Part shown: piece by piece, positions 30,369-40,789 of the stretch
Layout of the letters: each line of letters begins with the position of its first letter
Numbering within the stretch: position 1 is the stretch's first letter
Assembly: GCA_029572815.1 (NCBI GenBank)
Contig: JAKPUQ010000098.1
Span: forward strand, 62,001 to 126,000
Source: Bacillota bacterium
Lineage (GTDB): Bacteria > Bacillota > Clostridia > Oscillospirales > Ruminococcaceae
DNA: 64,000 bases
Reading direction: 5' to 3'
Notes under the pieces: generated by a model
What the model saw: only the letters and a program-made list of their open reading frames with translations
Database searches by the model: none
What the model was told of the DNA's origin: nothing
Made by a program: the position numbers and the translations under genes

Positions 30369-33145
30369 ATGAACATGGTACTTGACTGGAATAAATATAT
30401 TGAAAAAGCGGTAAGCACTGTATCGGAAGGTATAGTTATGCTGAAAAATAACAATGAAGCCCTTCCCATTGCTGCAAATGAGACGGTTTCTGTTTTCGGA
30501 CGTATACAGTTTCACTATTATAAAAGCGGAACCGGCTCGGGCGGTATGGTAAATGTTTCAAAGGTAACAGGAATACTTGACGGACTTCTTGAGGCAGGCG
30601 TAAAGGTAAACGAGGAGCTGCTTGGCATTTACAGGAAGTGGGATGAGGAAAATCCTGTTGAGCAGGGGTCAGGCTGGGGCGGTGAGCCCTGGTCACAGAA
30701 GGAAATGCCTATTGATGATAACGTTGTAAAAATGGCTGCTTCTGTCAGCAAAAAAGCTATAGTAATAATCGGACGTACAGCAGGCGAGGAACAGGATCTG
30801 CGCCTTGAGGAAGGTTCTTATCTTCTCAGCAAAACCGAGATCGATATGCTCAGGAAGGTAAGAAAGTATTTTGATAAAGTTATAGTTCTCCTCAATGTTG
30901 GAGGACTTATGGATCTTACTGATATTGAGGACTGTGCTCCCGATGCGCTGCTATATGTATGGCAGGGCGGCATGACAGGCGGCACAGGAACGGCTGATGT
31001 TCTTACGGGAAAAGTCAGCCCATCAGGTAAGCTTCCCGATACTGCTGCAAAAAAAGTGTCGGACTATCCCTCTGATCACTATTTCGGCAATAAGATCAGA
31101 GAGCCTTATACAGAGGATATATTTGTCGGCTATCGCTGGTTTGAGACATTTGCAAAGGACAGTGTTCTTTATTCTTTCGGCTTCGGTCTTTCATATACTA
31201 CATTTGATATTGCTATGACCTATGCCCGAAATACTGAAACTGAAACTGTTATAGACGTCAGAGTTACAAATACAGGCAGCTACAAGGGCAAGGAGGTAGT
31301 TCAGGTCTACTGTGAGGCACCTCAGGGCAGACTTGGCAAGCCTGCAAGAGTACTTTGCGGCTTTGAGAAGACAAAAGAGCTGGCTCCGGGAGAGTCCCAG
31401 TCACTGAAAATAAAGATCGATCACAGGACATAGCTTCATATGACGATAATAACGGCTCTGATTCAGCTTATTGCTGGATACTTGAAAAAGGAAAGTATAC
31501 TTTCCATATCGGAAGCGATGTAAGAAATTGTACAGATTATTTCCATTTTGAGCTTGAAAATGATGTTATTATAGAAAAGTGTGAACAGGCGCTTGCTCCT
31601 GTAGTTGAATTTGAGCGTATAAAGGCAGTTACTTCAGATAACATTCTTACGGCAGTTAAAGAGAAAGCTCCTCTCAGCCTCGTGGACGAAAAGCAGCGAA
31701 TACTGAAAAGTATCCCTGCTGAAATAGAATATACAGGGGACAAGGGCTTCAAGCTGGCAGATGTCAAGAAAGGCAAGTGCTCCATGAGCGAGTTTATCGC
31801 CCAGCTTTCCGATCATGATCTTTCCTGCATAATCAGAGGAGAAGGTATGGGAAGTCCCAGAGTTACAGCCGGAACTGCTTCTGCTTTCGGAGGAGTTTCC
31901 GATATACTTACAGCATTCGGCGTACCGGCAGGCTGCTGCGATGACGGTCCCTCAGGCATGAGACTGGACTGCGGCACAAAGGCTTTCAGTCTTCCCAACG
32001 GCACACTTATCGCTTCCACTTTTAATAAGGAGCTCATTGAGGAACTTTATGCAATTGTTGGCATGGAAATGATAGCAAATAAAGTTGATTGCCTTCTTGG
32101 ACCCGGTATGAATATTCATCGTCACCCGCTCAACGGAAGAAACTTTGAATATTTCTCTGAAGATCCCTTCCTCACAGGAAAGATGGCTTCCGCTGAGCTT
32201 AAGGGGCTTCACAGTGTGGGAGTAACAGGCACTATAAAGCATTTCTGCGCAAATAATCAAGAGACTAACAGACATACTGTTGATTCAGTGGTTTCTGAGC
32301 GTGCTCTGAGAGAGATCTATCTCAAAGGCTTTGAGATAGCTGTCAAAGAGGGCGGCGCAAAAACAATAATGACCACATATGGTTCGCTGAACGGTGTATG
32401 GACAGCAGGAAACTTTGATCTGAACACAACTGTCCTCAGGGATCGGTGGGGATTTAAAGGCTTTACTATGACCGACTGGTGGGCAAATGTAAACTTCCGC
32501 GGCGAAGAGCCGAGACGAAGCAATTATGTTCCAATGGCAAAGGCTCAGAATGATGTGTATATGGTTTGCTCCGACAGTTCATGTGTCGATGAGGACATCG
32601 CGAAGGCTGTTGCAGACGGCGTTCTGACGAGAGCTGAGCTACAGAGAAATGCGGCAAATGTGCTTGGTATGCTTATGGATACCCATGCAATGAAACGCAT
32701 TATGGGTGAAGAGGATACAGTTGAGATCATAAATCGTTTCGACATGGATGGAAACGACGATGAGCCTGTTACTTTCTATGAGCTCAGTGAACGGTTTACT
32801 CTTGACCTTAACGGCGTAAAGAGTGTAAAGGACGAGAACTACTCATTTGCGGTAATAGTAAATCAGCCCGGATTTTATAATGTTACTGTTACGGCTTCAT
32901 CTACGCAGAGCAGCCTTGCACAGATACCTATGACATTCTTTGCTATGGGCACTCCTTGCGGTACTTTTACATGGAACGGTACAGATGGCAAACCTGTTTC
33001 CTATACCAAGGAAATACCTTTCTTCTCTAAGTTTACGGCAATAAGGCTCTATTTTGCACAGAGCGGACTTGATCTTCACAGAATTGATTTTGAGCTTGTG
33101 AGGACAGTCGATAATATGGATATAGCATTCGCTTCGGAGGATTAA
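30369..33145 (+). pseudogene. GH3 beta-glucosidase with permuted domain order (GH3_C-FnIII-GH3_N), frameshifted near 31425
   Basis: First ORF 30369-31433 ...SLKIKIDHRT*; frame continues as ...QDIASYDDNNGSDSAYCWILEKGKYTFHIGSDVRNCTDYF... into ORF 31682-33145 with GFTMTDWW. Confidence 0.85.
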
Positions 33146-33148
33146 AAG

Positions 33149-33490
33149 ATGAATATACAGATCTTCGGAACAAAAAAATGCTTTGACAGCAAAAAGGCAG
33201 AGCGTTACTTCAAGGAGCGCGGTATAAAATACCAGTTCATAGACATGAAAGAAAAGGGGATGAGCCGAGGCGAATTCAATAATGTGAAGCAGGCTGTGGG
33301 CGGAACCGACGCTCTTATTGACACATCCTGCAAGGATAAGGATCTTCTTGCACTTATAAACTATCTTTCAGATGAGGATAAAGAGGAGAAAATACTGGAA
33401 AATCCCAAGCTGATAAGAACTCCTGTAGTAAGAAACGGCAAGAAAGCCACTATAGGATACTGCCCTGAAGTCTGGAAAGACTGGGAATAA
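33149..33490 (+). CDS. ArsC/Spx family (arsenate reductase-like) protein
   Basis: MNIQIFGTKKCFDSKKAERYFKERGIKYQFIDMKEKGMS...KLIRTPVVRNGKKATIGYCPEVWKDW. Confidence 0.9.
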   Translation: MNIQIFGTKKCFDSKKAERYFKERGIKYQFIDMKEKGMSRGEFNNVKQAVGGTDALIDTSCKDKDLLALINYLSDEDKEEKILENPKLIRTPVVRNGKKATIGYCPEVWKDWE

Positions 33491-33675
33491 TTATGTTAAA
33501 AAATAAAAATATATCCAAAAGCGAAAAAAATTGACAAAAGGGTAGTGCATTTCACTTCAAAATATGTTATAATTCAATTATGTTAGTTTTTGATCACTGA
33601 CAGAAAACGGAAAAAAACTTGTTTTCCGCTAAATATTATTTTTATAGGGATTATTTCCCGAAAGGAGCTAAAATT

Positions 33676-35016
33676 ATGGGACTTATCAAGGCAGCTCTCG
33701 TTGGAGCAAGTCAGACACTGGCTGATTCATGGCTGGAATTCTTCGTTTGTGAGTCAATTCCTACAGATTGCCTCGTTGTAAGAGGTAAGAAGCAGCTGGG
33801 TAAACATTCTTCCAATACAAAGGGCAATGATAATGTTATCACTGACGGAAGCGGCATTGTTGTACACGAAGGCCAGGCTATGATCATGGTCGATCAGGGC
33901 GTAGTTACCGAGATCGCTACCGAGCCGGGCGTTTACAAGTACGAAACAGGTACTGCGCCCAGTATTTTCTCAAGCACTTTCGGTGCAGGTCTTAAGGCTA
34001 CATTCAAGGAAATGTGGGAGCGTATCAAGTATGGCGGATCTGCTGCTAAGGATCAGAGAGTTTACTTCTTCAATATGAAGGAGATCCTTGACAACAAGTT
34101 CGGTACTCAGAACCCTGTTCCTTTCAGAATGGCTTATCAGGATCTTGGAAGAAGCTTCACCGTAGGCGTTCGTTGCAACGGTATCTACTCATATAAGATC
34201 GCTGATCCTGTTCTTTTCTATGTAAATGTCTGCGGTAACGTAACAGACCGCTATATGCGTTCAGAGCTTGACAACCAGCTCAAGAGCGAGTTCCTCGATT
34301 CGCTCCAGCCTGCATTCGCTGCTATCTCAGCTTCAGGCATCAGATATGATGAGCTTCCCGGAAGACAGCGCGAGGTAAAGGCTGCTATCGAGACAGAGGT
34401 AAATCCTATCTGGAACGAGAAGAGAGGTCTCAAGATCTGGACAGTTAATATCAACTCTGCTACAATCTCTGAGGAAGACACCAAGAGGATCCAGGAGTTT
34501 GAAGACAGAGCTTGGAACCGTGATCCCGGCAACGCTGCTGCTACTCTGGTCGAGGCTCAGGCTCAGGCTATGCAGAATGCAGCAAATAACCCTAACGGAG
34601 CAGCTATGGGTCTCTTCGGTATGGGTATGGCTCAGCAGATGGGCGGTGCAAACGCTCAGGGCCTCTTTGGCATGGCTCAGCAGCAGCCTCAGCAGCCCGT
34701 ACAGCCTACACCTCCTGCCGGCGGAGCACCTGCCGGTGAGACATGGAAGTGCGAGTGCGGTGCTACAAATACAGGCAAGTTCTGCCCGACCTGCGGCAAG
34801 CCCAAGCCTGTTAAGCTCACACCAGACGGTTGGACCTGCGAGTGCGGTGCTGTAAATAAGGGCAAGTTCTGCTCAGAGTGCGGAAAGAAGAAGCCCGAGG
34901 GTGCACCTCTCTATAAGTGCGATAAGTGCGGCTGGGAGCCTGAGGATCCGTTCAATCCTCCTAAGTTCTGCGCTGAGTGCGGCGATCCTTTCACTGATGA
35001 CGATATAGTGAAGTAA
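33676..35016 (+). CDS. SPFH domain protein with C-terminal zinc ribbons, YdjI-like
   Basis: MGLIKAALVGASQTLADSWLEFFVCESI...; C-terminus WKCECGATNTGKFCPTCGKPKP / WTCECGAVNKGKFCSECGKKKP / YKCDKCGWEP...FCAECGDPF. Confidence 0.88.
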   Translation: MGLIKAALVGASQTLADSWLEFFVCESIPTDCLVVRGKKQLGKHSSNTKGNDNVITDGSGIVVHEGQAMIMVDQGVVTEIATEPGVYKYETGTAPSIFSSTFGAGLKATFKEMWERIKYGGSAAKDQRVYFFNMKEILDNKFGTQNPVPFRMAYQDLGRSFTVGVRCNGIYSYKIADPVLFYVNVCGNVTDRYMRSELDNQLKSEFLDSLQPAFAAISASGIRYDELPGRQREVKAAIETEVNPIWNEKRGLKIWTVNINSATISEEDTKRIQEFEDRAWNRDPGNAAATLVEAQAQAMQNAANNPNGAAMGLFGMGMAQQMGGANAQGLFGMAQQQPQQPVQPTPPAGGAPAGETWKCECGATNTGKFCPTCGKPKPVKLTPDGWTCECGAVNKGKFCSECGKKKPEGAPLYKCDKCGWEPEDPFNPPKFCAECGDPFTDDDIVK

Positions 35017-35021
35017 AATAA

Positions 35022-35058
35022 TACATAACGGGCGGACCTTAGCGTCCGCCTGTTTCAG
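35022..35058 (+). terminator. Hairpin, possible attenuator/terminator in the SPFH cluster
   Basis: acgggcggacc-ttag-cgtccgcctgttt. Confidence 0.55.
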
Positions 35059-35074
35059 ATTTTAGGAGCGAGAA

Positions 35075-36340
35075 ATGGAAGAAACCCGAGTTTATTCGTG
35101 CCCGTCCTGCGGAGCTCCGATGAAGTATAGCATCTCAAACGAGAAACTCAAGTGCCGCTTTTGCAGCAATACATATGATCTGGAGTATATACGCACTCAT
35201 TTTACTGAGGTTACTGATGAAAAACTTTCGGATTTTAACTGGATAGACAGAACGAAATATGTCTGGGAGCCTTATGATCAGGAATATCTCGAAGAATTTG
35301 ACCGTCCTTCCTGCGGAGGAAAAATATCAACAAAAGCTTATTATGGAACAGCTAAGTGTCCGTTCTGTAAGCATGATGTTGTGATCACATCGGATTTTGA
35401 CGGCGATATCCGTCCCGATAAGGTCATTCCGTTTAAAGTTACAAAAGCAGAATTCATTGAAAAGTATCAGGAATATATCTCGCGGATAAGAAAAGTTCCG
35501 AAGCCGTTTAAAGACATTGATGCAGTGAAGGAGGTTGTCGGCTGTTATATTCCTGTGTGGCTCTACAGCTGTCTGTGCGGCGAGGGAAATACCGATCCTT
35601 CGTACAAACCTCTCTGGACTAAGGATTACCCTATCCTTGCAAACGATACGGATATAAGCAGGGAAGTATTTTATACTATTCTGCCTTATAAATTCGATGA
35701 AGCGGAGAAGTTTACGGAATCATGTCTTGCGGGATTTCCTGCCAGCAGATATATCATTGGTGCGGAAAATGCAATGAAAACTGTTGATAAAGAGATTAAG
35801 GATATCTATTATTCTCAGAAAAAGGTCGATTATAAATTCAAATCTGATAAGAAAAAGCCAAAAGTATACTCAACAGAGGATCTTATTGACAGTCTCGAAG
35901 GTGTTAAGCTTGACTTTGAAAATACAAGCTACAGGAAGCTCTCGTATTATGTTGTCCCTGTCTGGTTACTGACCATAACATATAATTTAGAGGACTATAC
36001 ATTTGCCATGAACGGGCAGACAGGAAAAATGCGTGTTGACGGTATACCGAAGAAAAGGCGAGTGCTTTTTCCTTGTCTTCTGATCGCTATTCTGATACAA
36101 GCTTTAATTTTTGCATGCTTTTTCATTCCCTTTGCCAAAGCAGCAGGGGAGTGGAGAATGACTTTAAAAATAATGTCGATCTTTCAATACACATGGCTGC
36201 CACTTAGCATTGATTTAGCATCTATGTTTGGAAAAAAGCTTAAAAAGATAAAAAAATACTGTAACTCAAAGGATCTTAAAGATCAGAAGATATGGAGTGT
36301 AAGGGATTTTATCAGTTGGGAAAAGCGTACTGAGAAGTAA
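35075..36340 (+). CDS. Zinc-ribbon plus TM protein, YdjG-like (paralog 1)
   Basis: YSCPSCGAPMKYSISNEKLKCRFCSNTYDLE; PSCGGKISTKAYYGTAKCPFCKHDVVI; C-terminal TMs. Confidence 0.8.
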   Translation: MEETRVYSCPSCGAPMKYSISNEKLKCRFCSNTYDLEYIRTHFTEVTDEKLSDFNWIDRTKYVWEPYDQEYLEEFDRPSCGGKISTKAYYGTAKCPFCKHDVVITSDFDGDIRPDKVIPFKVTKAEFIEKYQEYISRIRKVPKPFKDIDAVKEVVGCYIPVWLYSCLCGEGNTDPSYKPLWTKDYPILANDTDISREVFYTILPYKFDEAEKFTESCLAGFPASRYIIGAENAMKTVDKEIKDIYYSQKKVDYKFKSDKKKPKVYSTEDLIDSLEGVKLDFENTSYRKLSYYVVPVWLLTITYNLEDYTFAMNGQTGKMRVDGIPKKRRVLFPCLLIAILIQALIFACFFIPFAKAAGEWRMTLKIMSIFQYTWLPLSIDLASMFGKKLKKIKKYCNSKDLKDQKIWSVRDFISWEKRTEK

Positions 36341-36373
36341 AAAATGATATATGTAATAACAGAGGTGAAATGA

Positions 36374-37456
36374 ATGTCTGATATTATAGAATACAAATGC
36401 CCTGCCTGTGCAGGAAAACTTGAATTTGACAGCGGTGCTCAGAAGATGAAGTGTCCATTCTGTGAATCCGAATTTGACGTAGAGTCACTGAAGGATCATG
36501 ACACTGCTCTTGAAAATACCAAGCCTGATGAAATGAACTGGGATACTACAGCAGGCAGCGACTGGCAGGATGGAGAAACTGAAGGTATGCGTATATACAC
36601 CTGCAAGTCCTGCGGCGGCGAGATAATCACCGACTCTACAACAGCCGCATCAAAGTGTCCATACTGTGACAATCCCGTTGTAATGTCAGGTAATTTTTCG
36701 GGGGATCTGAAGCCTGACTATGTAATTCCATTCAAATTTGACAAGGAAGCGGCTAAAAAAGCTCTTAACAAACACCTTGAGGGAAGGAAACTCCTCCCAA
36801 AGGTTTTCAAGGATCAGAACCATATCGACGAGATAAAGGGACTTTATGTTCCTGTCTGGCTCTTTGACGCAGAGGCAGACGGAAGCATGCTCTATAAGGC
36901 AGAGAAGATCCGCAGATGGAGCGATAACAATTTCAGCTATATCGAAAGGAAATATTGCTCTGTAAAGCGTGAAGGTAATGTGACATTCGAGCTTGTTCCC
37001 GTTGATGGTTCAACCAAAATGCAGGATGAGCTTATGGAGTCTATCGAACCATTCAACTTTAAGGACGCTGTTGACTTCCAGACTGCCTATCTCTCCGGAT
37101 ACCTTGCAGACAGATATGACGTTTCTGCCGAGGACAGCATTGCACGTGCAAATGAGCGTATAAAGAGGACAACACAGCAGATATTCGACAGTACAGTTCA
37201 GGGCTATGACTCATTTACAAGGGAGAGCGGTAACATTAAGCTCAGCAACGGAAAGGCGAAATATGCACTCTATCCTGTGTGGCTGCTTAATACCACATGG
37301 AACGGAAATAAGTATACATTCGCAATGAACGGACAGACAGGTAAATTCGTGGGAAATCTTCCTGTTGACTCGGGAGCAGCGACAAAATGGTTCTTTGCTA
37401 TTGCCGCAGGTGTGACCGCTGTTTGCTTCGGATTATCGTTTCTGCTCGGACTGTAA
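36374..37456 (+). CDS. Zinc-ribbon plus TM protein, YdjG-like (paralog 2)
   Basis: YKCPACAGKLEFDSGAQKMKCPFCESEFDVE; YTCKSCGGEIITDSTTAASKCPYCDNPVV; C-terminal TM. Confidence 0.85.
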   Translation: MSDIIEYKCPACAGKLEFDSGAQKMKCPFCESEFDVESLKDHDTALENTKPDEMNWDTTAGSDWQDGETEGMRIYTCKSCGGEIITDSTTAASKCPYCDNPVVMSGNFSGDLKPDYVIPFKFDKEAAKKALNKHLEGRKLLPKVFKDQNHIDEIKGLYVPVWLFDAEADGSMLYKAEKIRRWSDNNFSYIERKYCSVKREGNVTFELVPVDGSTKMQDELMESIEPFNFKDAVDFQTAYLSGYLADRYDVSAEDSIARANERIKRTTQQIFDSTVQGYDSFTRESGNIKLSNGKAKYALYPVWLLNTTWNGNKYTFAMNGQTGKFVGNLPVDSGAATKWFFAIAAGVTAVCFGLSFLLGL

Positions 37457-37468
37457 GGAGGAAATTGT

Positions 37469-37963
37469 ATGAATTTAAAGAAAATAGCTGCATCAGCAGC
37501 ATCTGCACTCCTTCTCTTGGCAGCTCCCCTGGCGTTCAGCGAACAGAAGGTCGTCTTAAAGCCTGCTTTGACAGCCTATGCAGACTATGATTTTGAATTT
37601 GTGGACGAAGATGTTGACATTGATGATATAGATATCGATGACGATCACGATATTAACTATGATGATGACGATGTGTATTACAGCTCGTCACATGATTCAA
37701 GGTCATCAGACAGGGCATATAATCCTGTGAAGTCATTTATTATATGTCTCATAATCGGTCTCGTTGTTGCTTTTATAGCTGTTTCTATCATGAAGTCAAG
37801 CATGAAATCTGTGCATAAACAGACAGGCGCAGCGGATTACCGGAAGGAAAACGGCGTAAGACTAAGAGTAAATGATGACACATATCTCGGTGTCAAAACA
37901 GAAAAGAGCCCCATTGCAAGAGCAAATCCTGTTCCGCCGCAGAATCATAATATAAGGAAATAA
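37469..37963 (+). CDS. Signal-peptide/TM protein with Asp-rich segment and YdjH-like C-terminus, lacking a TPM domain
   Basis: MNLKKIAASAASALLLLAAPLAFS; FVDEDVDIDDIDIDDDHDINYDDDDV; VKSFIICLIIGLVVAFIAVSIMKSSMKSVHKQTGAADYRKENGVRL. Confidence 0.65.
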   Translation: MNLKKIAASAASALLLLAAPLAFSEQKVVLKPALTAYADYDFEFVDEDVDIDDIDIDDDHDINYDDDDVYYSSSHDSRSSDRAYNPVKSFIICLIIGLVVAFIAVSIMKSSMKSVHKQTGAADYRKENGVRLRVNDDTYLGVKTEKSPIARANPVPPQNHNIRK

Positions 37964-37968
37964 TCCGG

Positions 37969-37997
37969 TTGACAAAAAACTTATATTGTAGTATAAT
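37969..37997 (+). promoter_or_regulatory. glmS promoter
   Basis: TTGACA-17 nt-TATAAT. Confidence 0.85.
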
Positions 37998-38077
37998 AGA
38001 TGTAATATGGCATTTTATAACTGCCATACATATAGGTTGGAACTGATAAATAGAAAATTTATTTGGAGGAACAGATT

Positions 38078-39916
38078 ATGTGCGGAATAGTCGGCTTTAC
38101 AGGAAGTAAACAGGCAGCTCCCATACTGCTTGACGGACTTTCAAAGCTTGAATACAGAGGATATGACTCGGCTGGCATCGCGGTTCGGGACGGAGAGAAG
38201 GAGACTGAAGTAGTAAAGGCAAAGGGAAAGCTCAAGGTGCTGAAGGAAATGACCAACGACGGTGACGCTGTAAAGGGAAGCTGTGGAATCGGTCACACAC
38301 GCTGGGCAACTCACGGTGAGCCTTCTGCTGTAAATGCTCATCCCCACAGCAGTGATGATGAGAATGTTATCGCTGTACACAATGGTATTATCGAAAACTA
38401 TCAGGAGCTCCGCGAGAAGCTCATAAAGAGTGGATACGAGTTCTACTCACAGACTGATACTGAGGTTGCAGTTAAGCTTATCGACTATTACTTCAAAAAG
38501 TACGGTCTGGGACCTGTTGACTCTATTGCAAGGGCAATGATCCGTATCAGAGGCTCTTATGCTCTGTGTGTTATGTTCAAGGACTATCCCGGTGAGATCT
38601 ATACTGCCCGAAAGGATAGCCCTATGATCATCGGTATTGCTGACGGCGAGACATACGTGGCTTCCGATGTTCCTGCAATTCTCAAGTATACAAGAAATGT
38701 TTACTATATAGGTAATATGGAGATCGCAAAGCTTGTCAAGGGCGGCGTTACATTCTACAATATTGACCGTGAGGAGATCGAGAAGTCTCTCACAGAAATC
38801 AAGTGGGATGCAGAGGCTGCTGAAAAGGGCGGCTACGAGCACTTCATGCTCAAGGAGATCCATGAGCAGCCCAAGGTAGTACGTGATACTATCCATTCAG
38901 TTGTCAAGGACGGAAAGATCGATTTTTCAGATATCGGCCTCACAGATGAGGAGATGCAGAAGATCAGCCAGATCTATATCGTTGCCTGCGGAAGTGCATA
39001 TCACGTTGGTATGGCAGTTCAGTATGTTATCGAGGACTTTACATCTATACCTGTCAGAGTAGAGCTTGCTTCCGAATTCAGATACAGAAAGATGACTCTT
39101 GTCAAGGACAGCCTTGTAATAATCATCAGCCAGTCCGGCGAGACCGCAGACAGCCTTGCTGCTCTCAGAGAAGCAAAGGAAAAGGGCATCAAGACACTTG
39201 GCATTGTTAATGTTGTTGGTTCTTCTATTGCTCGTGAAGCCGATAATGTATTCTATACACTTGCAGGTCCTGAGATATCTGTTGCAACTACAAAAGCATA
39301 CAGCACACAGCTTATAGCAGGCTATCTTCTGGCTATGCAGTTTGCTGTTGCCCGCGGAGAGATGTCAGAGGAGAAGTGCAGCGAGCTTCTTGATGAGCTT
39401 TACACTATCCCCGATAAGATTGAGAAGATCCTCGAGGACAAGGAGAGAATCCAGTGGTACGCCAACAAGCTTGCAGGCGCTAAGGACGCATTCTTCATCG
39501 GACGCGGTATCGACTATGCTATTGGTCTTGAGGGAAGCCTCAAGATGAAGGAGATCAGCTATATCCACTCTGAGGCATATGCTGCAGGTGAGTTAAAGCA
39601 CGGTCCCATTAGCCTTATTGAAGAAGGTATACCCGTTATCGGTGTACTTACTCAGCAGGAGCTTTACGAGAAGACCGTCAGCAACATGGTCGAGGTAAAG
39701 AGCCGCGGCGCTTCACTTATGGGACTTACAACCTATGGAAATTACAGCATGGAGGATCTTGCCGACTTTACGGTATACATTCCCCAGACTGATTCACATT
39801 TTGCGGGAAGCCTCTCTGTTATCCCTCTCCAGCTCCTGGGCTATTATGTTTCAGTTGCAAAGGGCTATGACGTTGATAAGCCGAGAAATCTTGCAAAGAG
39901 TGTAACTGTTGAATAA
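38078..39916 (+). CDS. glmS: Glutamine--fructose-6-phosphate aminotransferase
   Basis: MCGIVGFTGSKQAAPILLDGLSKLEYRGYDSAGIAV; two SIS domains; C-term DKPRNLAKSVTVE. Confidence 0.99.
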   Translation: MCGIVGFTGSKQAAPILLDGLSKLEYRGYDSAGIAVRDGEKETEVVKAKGKLKVLKEMTNDGDAVKGSCGIGHTRWATHGEPSAVNAHPHSSDDENVIAVHNGIIENYQELREKLIKSGYEFYSQTDTEVAVKLIDYYFKKYGLGPVDSIARAMIRIRGSYALCVMFKDYPGEIYTARKDSPMIIGIADGETYVASDVPAILKYTRNVYYIGNMEIAKLVKGGVTFYNIDREEIEKSLTEIKWDAEAAEKGGYEHFMLKEIHEQPKVVRDTIHSVVKDGKIDFSDIGLTDEEMQKISQIYIVACGSAYHVGMAVQYVIEDFTSIPVRVELASEFRYRKMTLVKDSLVIIISQSGETADSLAALREAKEKGIKTLGIVNVVGSSIAREADNVFYTLAGPEISVATTKAYSTQLIAGYLLAMQFAVARGEMSEEKCSELLDELYTIPDKIEKILEDKERIQWYANKLAGAKDAFFIGRGIDYAIGLEGSLKMKEISYIHSEAYAAGELKHGPISLIEEGIPVIGVLTQQELYEKTVSNMVEVKSRGASLMGLTTYGNYSMEDLADFTVYIPQTDSHFAGSLSVIPLQLLGYYVSVAKGYDVDKPRNLAKSVTVE

Positions 39917-39924
39917 TTGATCAT

Positions 39925-39957
39925 AAAAAGGCTGTCACTTTATGTCAGCCTTTTTGT
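39925..39957 (+). terminator. Terminator after glmS
   Basis: aaaaaggctgtca-cttta-tgtcagcctttttg. Confidence 0.85.
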
Positions 39958-39973
39958 ATTGGAGGAATAGGTA

Positions 39974-40789
39974 TTGAAAACACTGTACCTGTCAGATCTT
40001 GATGGAACACTTCTTAACAGCAGCCAGAAGACTTCTGAATTCACAAATAAAGCTATTAACCATCTTGTCAGTAACGGAATGATCTTTTCTTACGCAACTG
40101 CCCGCTCATGGAGTACCGCTTCAAAGGTGACTTCCGGTATAAATGTGTCTATCCCGGCGATAGTATATAACGGTGCCTTTGTGGTAGACAGCGTAAATAA
40201 CCGCAGAATTATCAGTAACTATTTTGGTGATGAAGTCGGAGAAATTATTGACTTTATGATCAGTAACGAGATTTATCCCAATGTTTACTCTGTGCGTGAT
40301 GATAAAGAGAAGTTTTCGTTTATCGCTGATAAAACGACAAATGGAATGGCTGATTTTGTGGAGTCCAGAAAAGGGGACAGCAGGACAAATCCTGTTACTT
40401 CTGCTTCTGAGCTATACAAAGGCGACATATTTTATCTTGCTTGTATAGATGAATTTGTGCGCTTATTGCCTTTATATGAAAAGTACAGGACAGACTTTCA
40501 TTGTATATTTCAAAGAGACATTTATTCAAAAGAGCAGTGGCTTGAAATAATGCCGCAATCCACTTCAAAGTCTGTGGCTGCGTTGAAACTGAAAAGACAG
40601 CTTGGTTGTGACAAACTTGTAGTCTTCGGGGACGCTCTGAATGATAAGGACCTTTTTGAGTGTGCTGACGAATCGTATGCAGTCTCAAATGCTGCGACTG
40701 AATTAAAAGAGAAAGCAACAGCTGTTATTGATAGTAATGATAATGATGGAGTTGCAAAATGGCTTTTAAGGAGAATAGAAAATGAATGA
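39974..40789 (+). CDS. Cof-type HAD-IIB hydrolase
   Basis: LYLSDLDGTLLNSSQKTSEFTNKAI...VVFGDALNDKDLFECADESYAVSNA. Confidence 0.92.
   Translation: MKTLYLSDLDGTLLNSSQKTSEFTNKAINHLVSNGMIFSYATARSWSTASKVTSGINVSIPAIVYNGAFVVDSVNNRRIISNYFGDEVGEIIDFMISNEIYPNVYSVRDDKEKFSFIADKTTNGMADFVESRKGDSRTNPVTSASELYKGDIFYLACIDEFVRLLPLYEKYRTDFHCIFQRDIYSKEQWLEIMPQSTSKSVAALKLKRQLGCDKLVVFGDALNDKDLFECADESYAVSNAATELKEKATAVIDSNDNDGVAKWLLRRIENE

Noticed and set aside
37998-38077. glmS ribozyme upstream of glmS
   Set aside because: The 5' UTR is only about 75 nt and lacks the ribozyme core; just a small tggca...tgcca hairpin is present.
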